Assembly (NCBI GenBank): GCA_951802425.1
Contig: OX637803.1
Coordinates: forward strand, 2,480,001 to 2,544,000
Direction: 5' to 3'
DNA length: 64,000 nucleotides
Source of the DNA: Clavaria fumosa
Taxonomy: Eukaryota > Basidiomycota > Agaricomycetes > Agaricales > Clavariaceae
Below, piece after piece: positions 42,304-53,044 of the stretch. Within the stretch, counting starts at the first letter, position 1; each line of letters begins with the position of its first letter. Position numbers and translations under genes: made by a program. The notes under the pieces are model-generated. The model saw only the letters and a program-made list of their open reading frames with translations. It was not told the origin of the DNA and made no database searches.

Positions 42304-44748
42304 TCATGTCCACTCATCACCAAGCTCCTCTGGCTTCTGTATGTGTACCGCGCTATTTTTCTGGAGTAGCGTCTCCATTTCCGATGTGAATGACACACGG
42401 ACTTCCGTTTCCGGGAAAACCTGCACCGGTGCATCCTCCTCCACCATCTCTCCATAGTCCGGTCTCCGGGAGAGTGCATCTGCCTTTGTATTCGACTTGC
42501 CAGTGCGATACTTTATCTCAAAGTCAAAGCACTGGAGCTCTCCAACCCAACGAACCTGCCTCGGCTTCAGCTTCTGGGGCTTCCGGAAGTACTGGAGGTT
42601 TGCATGGTCCGTCCAGATCTCGATCGTCTCCTCTGCTCCAATGAGGTATGCTCGCCACTCGCGAAGTGCCCGAATCACAGCCAAGAACTCCTTGTCGTAC
42701 ACATCGTAGTTCTTCTCAGCTGCAGTGAGGGCCTTGGAGATATAGTCAACAACTCTCCAGGTTCCATCCGTCTGCTGCTGCGAGAGCACTCCACCAGTTG
42801 CCAGGTTGCTTGCATCTGTCTCTACCTTCCATCTCCCTTTGTCCTGAGGCAGAGCCAAGACTGGGGCTGATACGAGTGCCTGGCAGAGATCTCGGAAGGC
42901 TGCTTCCTCCTCCTCCTCCCATTTCCATGGAACATTCCCAGTCAGCCAGAAGAGTGGCTTTGCCCGGGCAGAAAGATTCGGGATGTGCCGGCGGAGGTAG
43001 TTCAGCATCCCATTGAACCTCTGGACATCCTTCACATTCTTAGGACATGGCCAATCTCGGACTGCCGCACCCTTGGCCGGATCATGCTCTAGTCTGTTGT
43101 GGGAGATCTTCATCCCCAGGAAGATGATCTCACTCTTCTCAAACTTGCATTTACTGAGTTTGAGACACAACCCATTCTCTCCAAACTTCCTCAAGACCCA
43201 ATCCATCCAGTACCGGTGTGTAGCCAAGTCCTCTGCAAACACAATGACATCATCCACATAGGCCCTCACATGTCCTCCTGCAATCTCCTCCCTCAACACA
43301 TGATTCATGAAGCGTTGGAAGGTAGCAGGGGCATTCTGCAGTCCAAACCACATGACAGCTGGTTCGAAGAGTCCACGGGGTGTCAGGAAGGCGCAGCGGT
43401 GCTGGTGCTCGGGCCAGACCTGCATAGATGGGAAACCTCCCTTTGCATCAATCTTAGAGTAGATCGACGCTCCTTTAAGCACATCCACTGTGTCTCGGAT
43501 GCGGGGGAGGGGGTACTTGTCCTTGATCAGGTGTGCACTCAGCCTCGAGTAGTCGATGATTGGCCGCAGTTTGTCCTTCTCATGTTTGAAGAAGAAGGGG
43601 CTGGCATACGGGGATTTTGAGGGCCGTATTCGTCCAGAAGCAAGCTGCTCATCCACCCAACGGTTCATCTCCACCATCTCCTGCCATGTCAAAGAATACA
43701 GCTTGGAGGAGAGGTGCTCAGGGTCCTTTTTGAACTCGATCTTAATATCGAAGTCTGGTCGGGAGCGGGGAAGTTCATCCCACTTTGCTTCACTAAACAC
43801 CAAAGGGTAGCGGCTGGGCCAATCGGGGGTAGGGCCAGAGTTGGGAAAACGGGTATCCAGAATACTCGTGGATGTGAGGGTACTCGTTTTCAGGGGTGCA
43901 GGGGCTCGAGGGGATGGGGAACACTGTGGGGGGCAGCGGGTAAGGCTCAGCTCTGCCTTCTGCCAGTCGATATCCGGGTTATGCCACTTGAGCCAGTCAT
44001 GCCCAAGGATGACCTTGTGGGACTGGGTCTTTCCCAGCAGAAAGTGGATCCGCTCCTGGTGGTCACCAACTCTCACCAGCACCTCTATCTCATATCGGAC
44101 CTTTCCATCCCTGTTCTGTGTCCCATCCACATTATACATGGTGATTGGGTTCAGCAGGAGAGATGGCTCCAGTCCCACTCCTTTTGCCCACTCCAAATCC
44201 ATGAAGCAGTTGGTGCACCCTGAGTCGACAAGGGCCTTCATTGTGGTCCCTTTGCCAGTGCTGAAAGCCTCCAAGTGCACCTGGATGGCTAGCTCTCGTG
44301 GCACATGTTTCTGCACTTCTGGCCGCACTCTGGTTAGGTGCTCTGCCAGTCTCACTTCCTCCTTCACCTCAGCCCCAATTCGGGTATGTCTCCGCTGCAA
44401 GATAGTATATCGGGGTATACTTGCAGCAGGCACAGGGACGGAAAGGGGGCTGGCACACTTCTTCTCCCCAGTGGGAGTCCTCCTCTCTCTCTCACACAGC
44501 TCTATGCAGGCTCGGAGCCATGCAATCTCTTTCTCATATCCCTCCGCCATTTGGGGGGCACATGGTGCTGCCCGGGTTTGGGCCCTTGGGACCTGCAGAC
44601 GCGTATCAGGCAGGGGGCAGAAACGGACAGCATGGCCAGTCTGGTGGCATCGGAAACAACATCTCTCATCAGCAGGGGCCCATCCTCGGGCCATGGCCAC
44701 ATCTGGAGTACACAGCAGAGGGGTCACAAGAGGTCGCGAAACGGTCAC
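42304..44748 (-). CDS. Gypsy-A protease, reverse transcriptase and RNase H
   Basis: Open for 814 codons. Zinc knuckle CFRCHQTGHAVRFC near the start, aspartic protease DSG (MKALVDSGCTNCF), ILGHDWLKW, then RT with IIDYSRLSAHLIKDKYPLP, FMNHVLREEIAGG and the YVDD active site (VRAYVDDVIVFAEDL), and RNase H (VETDASNLATGG, YDVYDKEFLAVIRALREW, IWTDHANLQYF). It ends at 42304 with a TGA where the next codons continue into the integrase linker (DEWT-stop-DRAGLWRKG), a likely CGA-to-TGA change. Upstream it is in frame with gag across another TGA at 44755-44757. Confidence 0.93.
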   Translation of the reverse strand: MTVSRPLVTPLLCTPDVAMARGWAPADERCCFRCHQTGHAVRFCPLPDTRLQVPRAQTRAAPCAPQMAEGYEKEIAWLRACIELCERERRTPTGEKKCASPLSVPVPAASIPRYTILQRRHTRIGAEVKEEVRLAEHLTRVRPEVQKHVPRELAIQVHLEAFSTGKGTTMKALVDSGCTNCFMDLEWAKGVGLEPSLLLNPITMYNVDGTQNRDGKVRYEIEVLVRVGDHQERIHFLLGKTQSHKVILGHDWLKWHNPDIDWQKAELSLTRCPPQCSPSPRAPAPLKTSTLTSTSILDTRFPNSGPTPDWPSRYPLVFSEAKWDELPRSRPDFDIKIEFKKDPEHLSSKLYSLTWQEMVEMNRWVDEQLASGRIRPSKSPYASPFFFKHEKDKLRPIIDYSRLSAHLIKDKYPLPRIRDTVDVLKGASIYSKIDAKGGFPSMQVWPEHQHRCAFLTPRGLFEPAVMWFGLQNAPATFQRFMNHVLREEIAGGHVRAYVDDVIVFAEDLATHRYWMDWVLRKFGENGLCLKLSKCKFEKSEIIFLGMKISHNRLEHDPAKGAAVRDWPCPKNVKDVQRFNGMLNYLRRHIPNLSARAKPLFWLTGNVPWKWEEEEEAAFRDLCQALVSAPVLALPQDKGRWKVETDASNLATGGVLSQQQTDGTWRVVDYISKALTAAEKNYDVYDKEFLAVIRALREWRAYLIGAEETIEIWTDHANLQYFRKPQKLKPRQVRWVGELQCFDFEIKYRTGKSNTKADALSRRPDYGEMVEEDAPVQVFPETEVRVSFTSEMETLLQKNSAVHIQKPEELGDEWT

Positions 44749-44754
44749 GGCAGG

Positions 44755-45396
44755 TCACGGTAGGGTCACGGTGGGTCGCATGGGGGTCACAGTGGGTCGT
44801 GGTGTCCGTTCTGTGAGTATCCCATCCAGTCGCCTTTGCTGGGCATCAAGCCTCTCAGCCAGCACCCTCCATTCTCCATATGTCTCTGGCATCGGGGAGA
44901 CACCATAGATTCTCTCCACCAACCTCCTACTCAGGTTCAACTCCAGCCAATGGACTAGGATTCCTGAGTCCTTCTCTGCACTCAACTTCGCCCGTCGGAA
45001 CAGCGTCTCAAATTTTGCGAAGAACTCTGGTGCTGTCATGGCACCCTGTTTCAGCCCTGCAATATCGGCAAGGGCAGTCACACGGTCATTTGGGTCATCG
45101 AATGCGCGCTTCATCTCCTCCACAAACTCTGCCCAGGTTCCGGCCTCGCCACTACCCAGGATCTCTTCCGCCTTCATATTTGCCCACTCCGCAGCGAATC
45201 CTTCTCCAGTAATTTTGCTCAGAGCAAGAAGGACCTTCACCAGGTCCACAGCATAGACAGTCGGGTTCGCCATAAACAGGAGGCGAAGGGATCGGAGGAA
45301 CGTACGGAAGTTCCTTTTCTGCCCATCAAAGGGGGCAACAGATAGGTCAAGCCTCATAGGTTGGGCTACAGGCAGGGCGACATGGTCTGCCATCAC
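44755..45396 (-). CDS. Gypsy-A gag
   Basis: Capsid-type protein of 213 residues, MMADHVALPVAQPMRLDLSV start, with the retrotransposon gag core (FDGQKRNFRTFLRSLRLLF, WANMKAEEILGSGEAGTWAE, FAKFETLFRRAKLSAEKDSG, ILVHWLELNLSRRLVERIYG). It ends at a TGA directly ahead of the knuckle and in frame with it. The intact form was probably one gag-pol reading frame. Confidence 0.9.
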   Translation of the reverse strand: MMADHVALPVAQPMRLDLSVAPFDGQKRNFRTFLRSLRLLFMANPTVYAVDLVKVLLALSKITGEGFAAEWANMKAEEILGSGEAGTWAEFVEEMKRAFDDPNDRVTALADIAGLKQGAMTAPEFFAKFETLFRRAKLSAEKDSGILVHWLELNLSRRLVERIYGVSPMPETYGEWRVLAERLDAQQRRLDGILTERTPRPTVTPMRPTVTLP

Positions 45397-45399
45397 AGG

Positions 45400-45968
45400 C
45401 CCTGGATGCTGTAAATAAAGTTCCAGGCCTTGGGCACTCAGGATTTCTTCGATCTCTTAACAGTCCTGTCCTCTTAGGCTGCTCTTCTGTGTACTTATGT
45501 ACCTATAGAACTCTTATTCTATGAAACTTTTGTTAACGTGGGGCCCAAATGGTGTCCCAGGTGGTCGCTCCACAACTCCTAATGAGTTGCCCGTGCGCCC
45601 TTCTGACAATGGTCACAGAGCAAGGGCCCTGTCCACTGGACCAGGAAACTACAGAAAGACTATGTAGGGGCCTTTCCTTGCCCTGTACACTACACAATTC
45701 ACTGGTACGTAGCTGTAAAACAAAGTTCTGGGCCTTGGGCACTCGGTATCACTTGGGGAGGGTCACAGTTGACTTCCTCCTGGTCTGGTCACATGTATCT
45801 ACACACAGTAAAAATTTTCGCGTGGTTCTGTTACACACCGCGGGCAGGGTAAAGGAGAAGAGGATGATAGGGGCTGAGCTGTGACAACGTGTCACAGTTT
45901 GAAATTAAGGGTCCAGGCTAGCCGGGTTAGGACACGGGGCTAGGGTGGACAGGCGGATCTTAGTATTA
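45400..45968 (-). other. Gypsy-A 5' leader
   Basis: Non-coding leader between LTR and gag, also present at 17829-18402. Contains two copies of GAGTGCCCAAGGCC(T/C)(G/A)GAA, each followed by a pyrimidine/AG acceptor-like site, and a palindrome CTGTGACAACGTGTCACAG at 45884-45902. A segment with TGGTCCAGTGG looks vaguely tRNA-like, but I could not fold it as a tRNA. Confidence 0.6.
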
Positions 45969-46259
45969 TATCAGACTGGGTCTCACACAACTTAAGCATA
46001 AGGTCATGACGACAATACTAAGATAAGGGGAAAAGAGTACAAAAAAGGAAAAGCGAAAGTACTTATAGCGAACGCTTCGGCACTTGCCGACTTTCCCACG
46101 CTCGGACCCTCGGATCACGTGATGCGCCCAGGCCCCAGGTCATGTGATCTTACATGATTACATAATCCGACCCAGCCACAGGTCATGTGACCTTCCAACA
46201 ACCCTCCCCAGTTTCTCCACAACTGCACTTTGGGATGGCTTACATAAGCGATCCTAACA
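45969..46259 (-). repeat. Gypsy-A 5' LTR
   Basis: 291 bp, same ends as the 40.5-kb LTR and otherwise nearly identical to it. Confidence 0.93.
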
Positions 46260-47116
46260 ACAACAGAGGGTGTGAGCACATTAGCAAGCATCTGGACAGA
46301 GACTTGCCAAGTAATGCTGGGCGTACTACGGGATTTGTCGAACCTGAAGGTGGAGGTCGTTTTGGTGCCGGAATCAAGTCCTTCTCTCCTGGTTGGTTTA
46401 TGCAAGGCCAGCAACAGGTAATGCTGTCACATAACTACCTTGTTTTACTGTCTCAATGTCAACAGCTCAGTGATAAACTGCATGCTTCGACCAGCTTGCA
46501 GACTGCATATGGTTCCTCCTTCATTCAAGGAATTGCACATGCAGAGAAGCTGTGCAATTCAATTATGGCCTTGGTCGCACCAGAACAATATGACTTTGGG
46601 AGCTCAGCCATTGACCAAGTGCAATCTGGGGTGGCAATGGCAAAAACATACAAGAATGTGCAGCTTTGGCCCTCAATCTTTACGGCAATGGAAGTCATCG
46701 TGAACAGGAAGACTCCTGCACATCGCGACAAGGGAGGCTGCCTGGCTCACTACAATCTTTTGGTTAGTGCTGGAACTCACAAGCAGGCACACATGACACT
46801 CCAGGAACTTGGTGGTCAAATTTCCTACAATCCTGGAACTGTCCTTGTATTTGTGGGTAAGGTTTTTCTGCATGAAGTGATGGATTGGGAGGGTGGCGAA
46901 CGATTGTGCATTGCTCATTTCATGAAAGATTCTGTTCATGACCATCTACAGATACCACGACCAACTTACCCAACTCAAAATATGTACATGCAATTGTTGA
47001 CCTAGGTACATTTATATAGAAACTGGTCACTTCATCACTGTTGCTGAACTCCAGGAAAAGAGCTTCTGTCTGGGTGAAATTGCAGTGCTTTGTATCCCCA
47101 CAATTGATGTGGCTAG

Positions 47117-50100
47117 CTAAGATTTGACTTGTGGTAGACTCAAAATATCACCCCAGGCAGTAGATGCAGCCTCCTTCATCCACTTCCATACCATAGCCTG
47201 CTTCTCAGTATAGCTTCTGTGACCATGCAAGCACTGTGTTTCTGCCCAGACTCTCCTCCTCTCCCATTCCCTTTGTTGGTGTGAATACCATGCCAATGCC
47301 CATGTCATTTCGTGTCTCACCAATAACATCTCTTCTTCCCACCTGTCATATCGAGCCTTTGCTCTCAGCCAGTTCACCCTCAATACTTATTTCAGTCAGC
47401 ATAGAAACATATGAGGAAGCTAACATATTGAAGAACTCACTTTCATTCATCAAAGGGTTCCCAGCATTCCTCCCAGTCCCAATCCTCCAGAACCAGGGTA
47501 ATGCATCATTTCGCTGCCCAATCTGGTTTTCCTCTGCCACATCTGTGTTAACTTTCAAGTCCGTGTCTTGGAGAACTTGAAACTTCTCAAGTACATGTGC
47601 AGGTGCTCCCAGGCTTATCAAGGCAGACCTAGCACACTTGTACCTCCCAGTATACTCCTTGATCTTGTCATTCACTTGGAGGAGTTCTGAGCGGCTCCTG
47701 GTCTTGCTTGCCTGGGTTTTGGATTTTCAAATTCGTATCTTGTAAAGCAACAACTTGTGTCCGATTGCCAGTCTGAGCCCTTCAAGTGACTCCTCTGCTT
47801 GTACCACCTGCAGCTGTATTTCTTGATCCACAAATTTTTCCCACCCATTTTTCAAGCAGAAGTCGTGGCCAAACATAGAAGGCATCCAAAGCCTGTTCTG
47901 TATGAAATTCTGCTCGTCCATGTCCAGGTCTTCCACGTCACCATCTTGAGGATCATCCTGTGTTTCTTCTCTAGGTCCAGTGTCTTCTGGCATGGTCTCC
48001 TGGTGTTGGTCATCCCACTCGAAATCTCCCAGAACAGTATAGACTTGTTGGTTGAAATTTTCAATTTTGGATTGAAGTGCATTCTGTTTATCAATAATGC
48101 TTTGCTTCTGAGCTGCTGTGAGTCTCCTCTTCCGGGTTAGGTCAATTGAACATCTGGAGGCTCATTGGCATGTGTGTAGGCTTAGCATCTTGGATGTCAC
48201 TTACTGAATATGTTCCAGATCCATGCCTTGAGTCAGGAATGATGTAATCCCCGAAGGTAATCCAGTTTCTTTTTCCCTAGCTGAGAGAGTTAGCCTGATA
48301 TCTGCAAGAGTTGGTGCTTCATATTGAAATTTTCAGATTTCTGTCTCTAGTGATGAAGTGAGGAATATCAACTCACTCTTTTCCAGTTGTATATCGTATA
48401 TTTTGAGGGCTTCCCCTCGATTTTGCAGAGCAATCTGCTCTAAATTCATCCATTCTTCTCTTGCTTCTGATCCAATCCCTTCATTCAAATCATTGAATGC
48501 AATCTTGGTTTGTCGAAGACCTTCTGTTGCAGCATTGTACTTCGCCAGGAGGGCCTTCACTAGATTGCATATTCAGTTATCCCAAATTCGCTTAGAAAAT
48601 TTTGATACCCACCAATACCCACTGTTTTCTTCCAGTTTGAATCTCGCATGTAGTCGTCTAATATTTCATGCCGATGTGCCTTGCTCATGGCCTGTATGCT
48701 GCTGGAGACCTTGTTCAGGTTTGACCACAGAGTCTCCAAAATCTCTCCATCTTGTTGGCCAGCACCATGAACAAAGTTCAAGGAGAACAGTGGGAAACAG
48801 GAACGAATGTGTGCCCCCAAGTGAAATTTACCCACTGCAGGTATGATTGTTGTTGAAGGGTGCACAGACAGATACTGGCTCCCCTGGACCCTCTTGTTGA
48901 AATTGCGAATCCACTGACAACAGATATCATAGATGACTAAAGTCTCTGTCATCCCTTCTGTCCTATATTTGATAGCTTGGCAAATTGCATAGTCAATGTT
49001 GATGTGACTGGAAGAAAAAGCAACAAGTATTTGCAACCAAATTCAAATATACAGACATTTTCAGCTCACCGCTCGCCCTTCTGGAAATCAACCACAGAAT
49101 GTGGCACGAAACACCCATGCCGTGAGCAGGCACATGCCCCTATTCCCGTGGCTTCCAGGTGACTTGAGTGAGCATTTGACTGGCTTATAGCCCTGTGATT
49201 TGAGCATTTTGATTTCTGTTGTAGGAGTGAATCTCAGGTGACCAGTCCAAGTTAGACACCTACATCTCGAATCTCTAAGCCTTCAGAGAGGTGATGTTTA
49301 TAATTCACCTCCTCTACAATATATGCCTCTCCATTTGCTAACCTAACATCTTTCTCTGCTCTTCGCATTTTCAAGTGTTCTGCTGAGAAATTTCCATCAA
49401 CAACCAGGGATCTGCGGAAAAGCCATCTGGCATTTCTTTATCAGGGTTCACATGCATTCAATGAAAACAAGACTTACTGATCTGGTTGACTTTGCCAGTT
49501 GTTAGGAAGATTAATGCCAGGTTGAGGGCAAGCAGGACAAAACAGTGCTAGGTCCCCATTTCCTGTTTTCCTATCCAAGTCGTGCCCAAAACCAAATCGT
49601 TTTCTATTTGTCAAGTCTCGCCATTGACGAGATACTCTCATTAGTTCACAGTATCGATCCTAATGCCAGCAGCTTGTCAATACAAATGGAGGGAAAAGGA
49701 GAGGAGGATACTAACTGGTACAGTGTCTGGGAAAGCATTAGAGGTAAATCTCTTTAGTTTAGAGTATAAGGCGCCTGCTGAGGTTTTACACTCCATAGCC
49801 TCAATATGGAAGTGACCAAGGACTTCAAATGTGAACACTGTTTGAGGTTTCGTATAGCTGGCAGGAAACAGACGGTGTTGAAGCAGCTGTATATGGTGGG
49901 AAGGAGCATTTGAGCATTGGCAGTAATAGATGCTCCGTTGGCACACTCCATTTGAGTGTACAACTAGAAGCAGACTTGCACCTGGCCTATCCAAATTAGG
50001 TTCATTTCTGGTATCTTGCTCCCATTGATCCTTCTCCCTGTACCCTTCCTCTTTGAATTCTGGACACGGTGAGCCTTGATGCCCTAAGTGAATCGCCAGT

Positions 50101-50636
50101 CCAACATGTAGGAGATCAGATGGCAGGAAACAAACTCCATTCCAAACATCAATGGAATGGAATGGGATATTGATGTGAGATTTGGCGCAGCATGAGGAGC
50201 AAGTTGCAGGCCGATAGAAACAATCATGGCATCAAAACTTGAAGTTGTTCTGATTGCAGACCTGACAAATTTTGGAAGGGGGTGGAGCTTCTAATTCCAA
50301 GATTTCCCTCAGGTAAGCTGTTCTTAAAGGAAGCCAATCCTCAAGGAATTCATTCTGAGTCTGAATGTGTACATTTTCAGATACTTCAGCATACAGAGAA
50401 CAACTTGGAGTCCTCACCTTTCCTTGCTTTTTCTTATGTGAAATCCATTGGGCATCAGAATCCAGTATGCACTCAGGGTCACCATCTGCATTAAATGTAA
50501 AGGGCAGAGTCTGTTTGGCCTCGCTATGGGGTATTTGGGGGAGTAGGGAATCATTGGAGCAGGTCCCAGACCAAAGCTTGCTATGTAGAACATTGTATGG
50601 TTGAGCAGGTTGTTTGTAGACATTTTGAGACTTCAA
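47117..50636 (-). pseudogene. KDZ transposase with CxC2 cluster, copy 2
   Basis: Same exon order as copy 1, read from 50636 down: an N-terminal part ending at the CxC2 domain (ICQVCNQNNFKF), then NGVCQRSIYYCQC and TFEVLGHFHIEAMECKTSAG near 49850. The catalytic block at 49036-48560 has IYDICCQWIRNF (Asp codon 48926-48928), KFHLGAHIRSC and GAGQQDGEILETLWSNLN. A C-terminal helical region ends near 47117 (ARYDRWEEEMLLVRHEMTW). Unlike copy 1 it keeps the catalytic-motif Asp. It carries a TGA (50232-50234) inside CxC2 exactly where copy 1 has CGA (FRC), so it would not make full-length protein. It converges on the TET/JBP gene with about 110 bp between the stops. Confidence 0.87.
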
Positions 50637-50929
50637 AAAGGATTTCCGCAGTCATTTATTGTAAATTGAAACAAATTCAACCTCCTGGGCATGTTCTTTT
50701 CATTTAGTGATTGGCATGGCGGAGGTTGCAGTGGACAAAGTGTTGTGTCACATGATTGGGCTGACTGAAAAACTCACATATGCAAAGTGTTGTGTCATGT
50801 GATTGGGCTGACTGAAAAACTCACATATGCAACTTCTATGTTGCAAAGTGTTAGAGTAATACAAATACAAGATACAATAAAATTCCAGTGGCAGTAGAAT
50901 TACAAGAAGAAAGGCCTGTAAATGGCAAT
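50637..50929. repeat. Upstream region of KDZ copy 2 with ~50-bp tandem repeat
   Basis: AAAGTGTTGTGTCAYRTGAT followed by TGGGCTGACTGAAAAACTCA occurs twice, about 50 bp apart (near 50738 and 50787). Possibly promoter or element end; no gene. Confidence 0.65.
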
Positions 50930-52676
50930 CAGACTATCCTTTGTTTTTCATGCTCAAACCAACTCTTCTCTGCAACGGTGAGGATCTCTTCTTGTAGCCT
51001 TGTCCGAAGCCCACCAATCCTCCAGCACTTCCATGCTCGTTCAATGTCTTGTTGAGACATCAAGGGGTTCTAAGGGATGTTGAAATGACATTAGAAGAAG
51101 AAAAGAAATATCCAATTACCAGCACCACATCCATTAATCTGTCACCTTCATGCAACCACAGCCTTGCAAAATGGATCACATATATGCCACAATCATCTCC
51201 GTTTTTCTGTTTTGGAACCTAAGCAAGAACATATGAAAATATATGAAGCACCCTTTTTTGCACAATTTGCCACAAACCTTTGGTTGGATAACCTTTGGGT
51301 CCTTGGTGTACTTTAGGCCCTGTTGATGCCCAAGCTCTCGGAAGAGGTCTTGGATTGCCTTTGCGTCTTTGGAATGCACCCTGTCACGAAAAAAGCTGTC
51401 AAGTATGACAATGGTACTGTAAAGATGTTAGTACCAAAAATATTGCAAGAAATGGTACACTCACCATCCCAAGTTACCATCTGGCTGATTGACTAGAAAG
51501 CAATGGCCTGGGTTTGCCACAATTATGGTAAACCAATGCTTGTAATAGGTATAGCATCCCCATAAATTCCAACAAGATATCAGCCATGTACAGTTCCTCA
51601 CTGAACCCAGGAATAATCCAGTATCTGCATTTGTGTGCAGATTCTGGAAGCCATGCGATAATATTTCTGGTGCCATCCTTTCTTCTAATAAATGATCAGC
51701 TTTCACCCACATCATTAAGGGGTAAAATTACCTCAGTACTGGAAGGAAATATGTATTTGCAAGCCATATTCCAGATGCCCCTGTTTCCAATTCTTTGTAT
51801 GTCTCTCTGTCCACCTTGAGCATTGTTAACAATTGAACATTGGTTGACGTACTGAAGTGCAAAGTTGACAATATCTCCTCCTATCCATTGACCAGCTTTG
51901 AGTTGGTCAAGTTCAATATCTTTCAATTGAACTGGACCTAGAAGCATATGTGTGCTCCCAACACTACAATGAGAAAAATATGTCAAATATATTGATTACA
52001 TGAGGTTATTGATCTACCCTGATGTTGTCCCACCAGATACCCATGCAGCTTCGGATTCCTCAGGTCTTATGATATTGCCAATCATTAATGTTGAAATTTA
52101 GCTTTCAAAACAAGCCACATACCTAAGATATTGCCATGTGTCTCCCGGAAAGTTAGGCTTGACAGATTGAACAAACGCTTCGTATGTTCGTTGACTCCAG
52201 AGACTTGATTCTTGGTCAAAAAGGAGAAATAGTTTTGGAAACAGTACCCATCCTAGATCCTCTCAGACAGACATGGAGCAAGCTTTCAAAAGTACATACC
52301 TTTAGTCTTGCCCCAGAACTGTGCTAATTGGGGTTTCAAAGGTTGAACCAGATTGACATGGAGGACCATGACCACATGCGCCCTTTCTTATCAGGGTGAC
52401 TCATCTAATGTCATTAGTAACGCCTATCCTGCAGTTTGGGGAGACTCACTTTACAAGCTGATGAATCCCTTTCTAAGCGAACTTGTACTTGGGGAAACCC
52501 CATGCCTGTCAAAGTCATTGCAGCCCTTTCACAACTCAGTGAGGAGATTGAATGGACAAGAACAAAAGTACTTACATGGCACCCTGGACTTGAAATGAGG
52601 CAACCAAGGATTTGGGGTTGCTGGTGTTTCCACCCACATGGACAGCAGCACAAGGAAGGATGATTGGGGCAGACAT
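50930..52676 (-). CDS. Ulp1/C48-like cysteine protease
   Basis: Multi-exon gene read from ATG 52676 (MSAPIILPCAAVHVGGNTSN). Ulp1 enzymes remove SUMO from proteins in the nucleus. Visible parts: LKAGQWIGGDIVNFALQYVN near 51890, the WLND-like entry of the fold; KHWFTIIVANPGHCFLVN with catalytic His (51536-51538); ILDSFF with Asp (51398-51400); and KQKNGDDCGIYVIHFARLW with Cys (51189-51191). The order H-D-Q-C is that of the family. It lies 300 bp from the start of KDZ copy 2, in the same orientation. I found no stop in the catalytic exons, but exon joints upstream of 52000 are only tentative. Ulp1-like genes are known passengers of several transposon groups, so an element-borne gene is likely; a host gene remains possible. 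Confidence 0.78.
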
Positions 52677-52698
52677 GGTGGATATCGACAAAAGTGTA

Positions 52699-52734
52699 TG
52701 TGACAGTCACACTATGTGACATCTGTTATCACAG
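52699..52734 (-). promoter_or_regulatory. GTGACAGTCACAC module upstream of the Ulp1-like gene
   Basis: TGTGACAGTCACAC, TATGTGACATCTGTTATCACA; 23 bp before the ATG. It shares the GTGACAGTCACA core with the other modules but lacks CCCGGG. Confidence 0.5.
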
Positions 52735-53044
52735 CATCAGCACAGCCACACTAACTTTATGAGTGGGTAATCTTTTGGAAAATACAGCATTGTTCACAAC
52801 CTATGCATCTGCCATCCTACTGCATCTGAGTGCTTGGTGCAGCCTGTGGACCAGCATGACTATCTGACATTGTCTGGTACCACAATTGTGAGCCATAGTT
52901 GTATCACAAATTTATGCAAAGATATTCAAGCAAAGGTTCTGCTGACGTTAGTCAGCTTTTCCTAGTTTCTACAATAATAGCAATACATTCTCCTCTTACC
53001 CAGAACACACATATTCAAAGAGCATTTGGATATTCTGATGCCAA
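52735..53044. other. Intergenic, no gene seen
   Basis: Moderately AT-rich; includes a CACATATTCAAAGAGCATTT stretch (53008 onward) that also precedes the promoter module of WLxNxR copy 3. Confidence 0.5.

Larger units (their letters stand above)
40545..46259 (-). mobile_element. Full-length gypsy-A retrotransposon, 5,715 bp
   Basis: Chromodomain-bearing Ty3/gypsy element (chromovirus type). LTRs: 40545-40846 (302 bp, the 3' LTR) and 45969-46259 (291 bp, the 5' LTR). They differ mainly by an 11-bp duplication (CACAACTTAAG) in the first. Target duplication ACAAC: 40540-40544 and 46260-46264. The polypurine tract is the complement of 40847-40860. High CpG and near-identical LTRs mark it as the youngest copy of family A here, although its pol is not open. 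Confidence 0.94.
39806..47005 (+). pseudogene. TET/JBP-type dioxygenase, split by gypsy-A
   Basis: Fungal member of the TET/JBP 2-oxoglutarate/Fe(II) family, which oxidises 5-methylcytosine or thymine in DNA. The likely start is 39806 (MAKRKHQETDLSGSNKRTNY); middle exons include KPSKIEGRLKIWGKLEELR and 40229-40450. The catalytic half lies at 46265-47005: HRD (His 46721-46723, Asp 46727-46729), LVSAGTHKQAHMTLQELG, then LHEVMDWEGGERLCIAHFM with the distal His at 46871-46873. The HxD...H triad is present. A gypsy-A element sits between 40544 and 46260 with target duplication ACAAC; the codons read straight across the duplicated site (EQYN then RGCEHISKHL). A TAG at 40448-40450 stands where related proteins, as I recall, have Trp. 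It converges on KDZ copy 2, the association reported for basidiomycete TET/JBP genes (Iyer and colleagues). Confidence 0.83.

Noticed and set aside
42390..44908. Plus-strand open frames of 70-355 codons opposite gypsy-A pol and gag
   Set aside because: They mirror the coding strand of a clear gag-pol gene and hold no domain.
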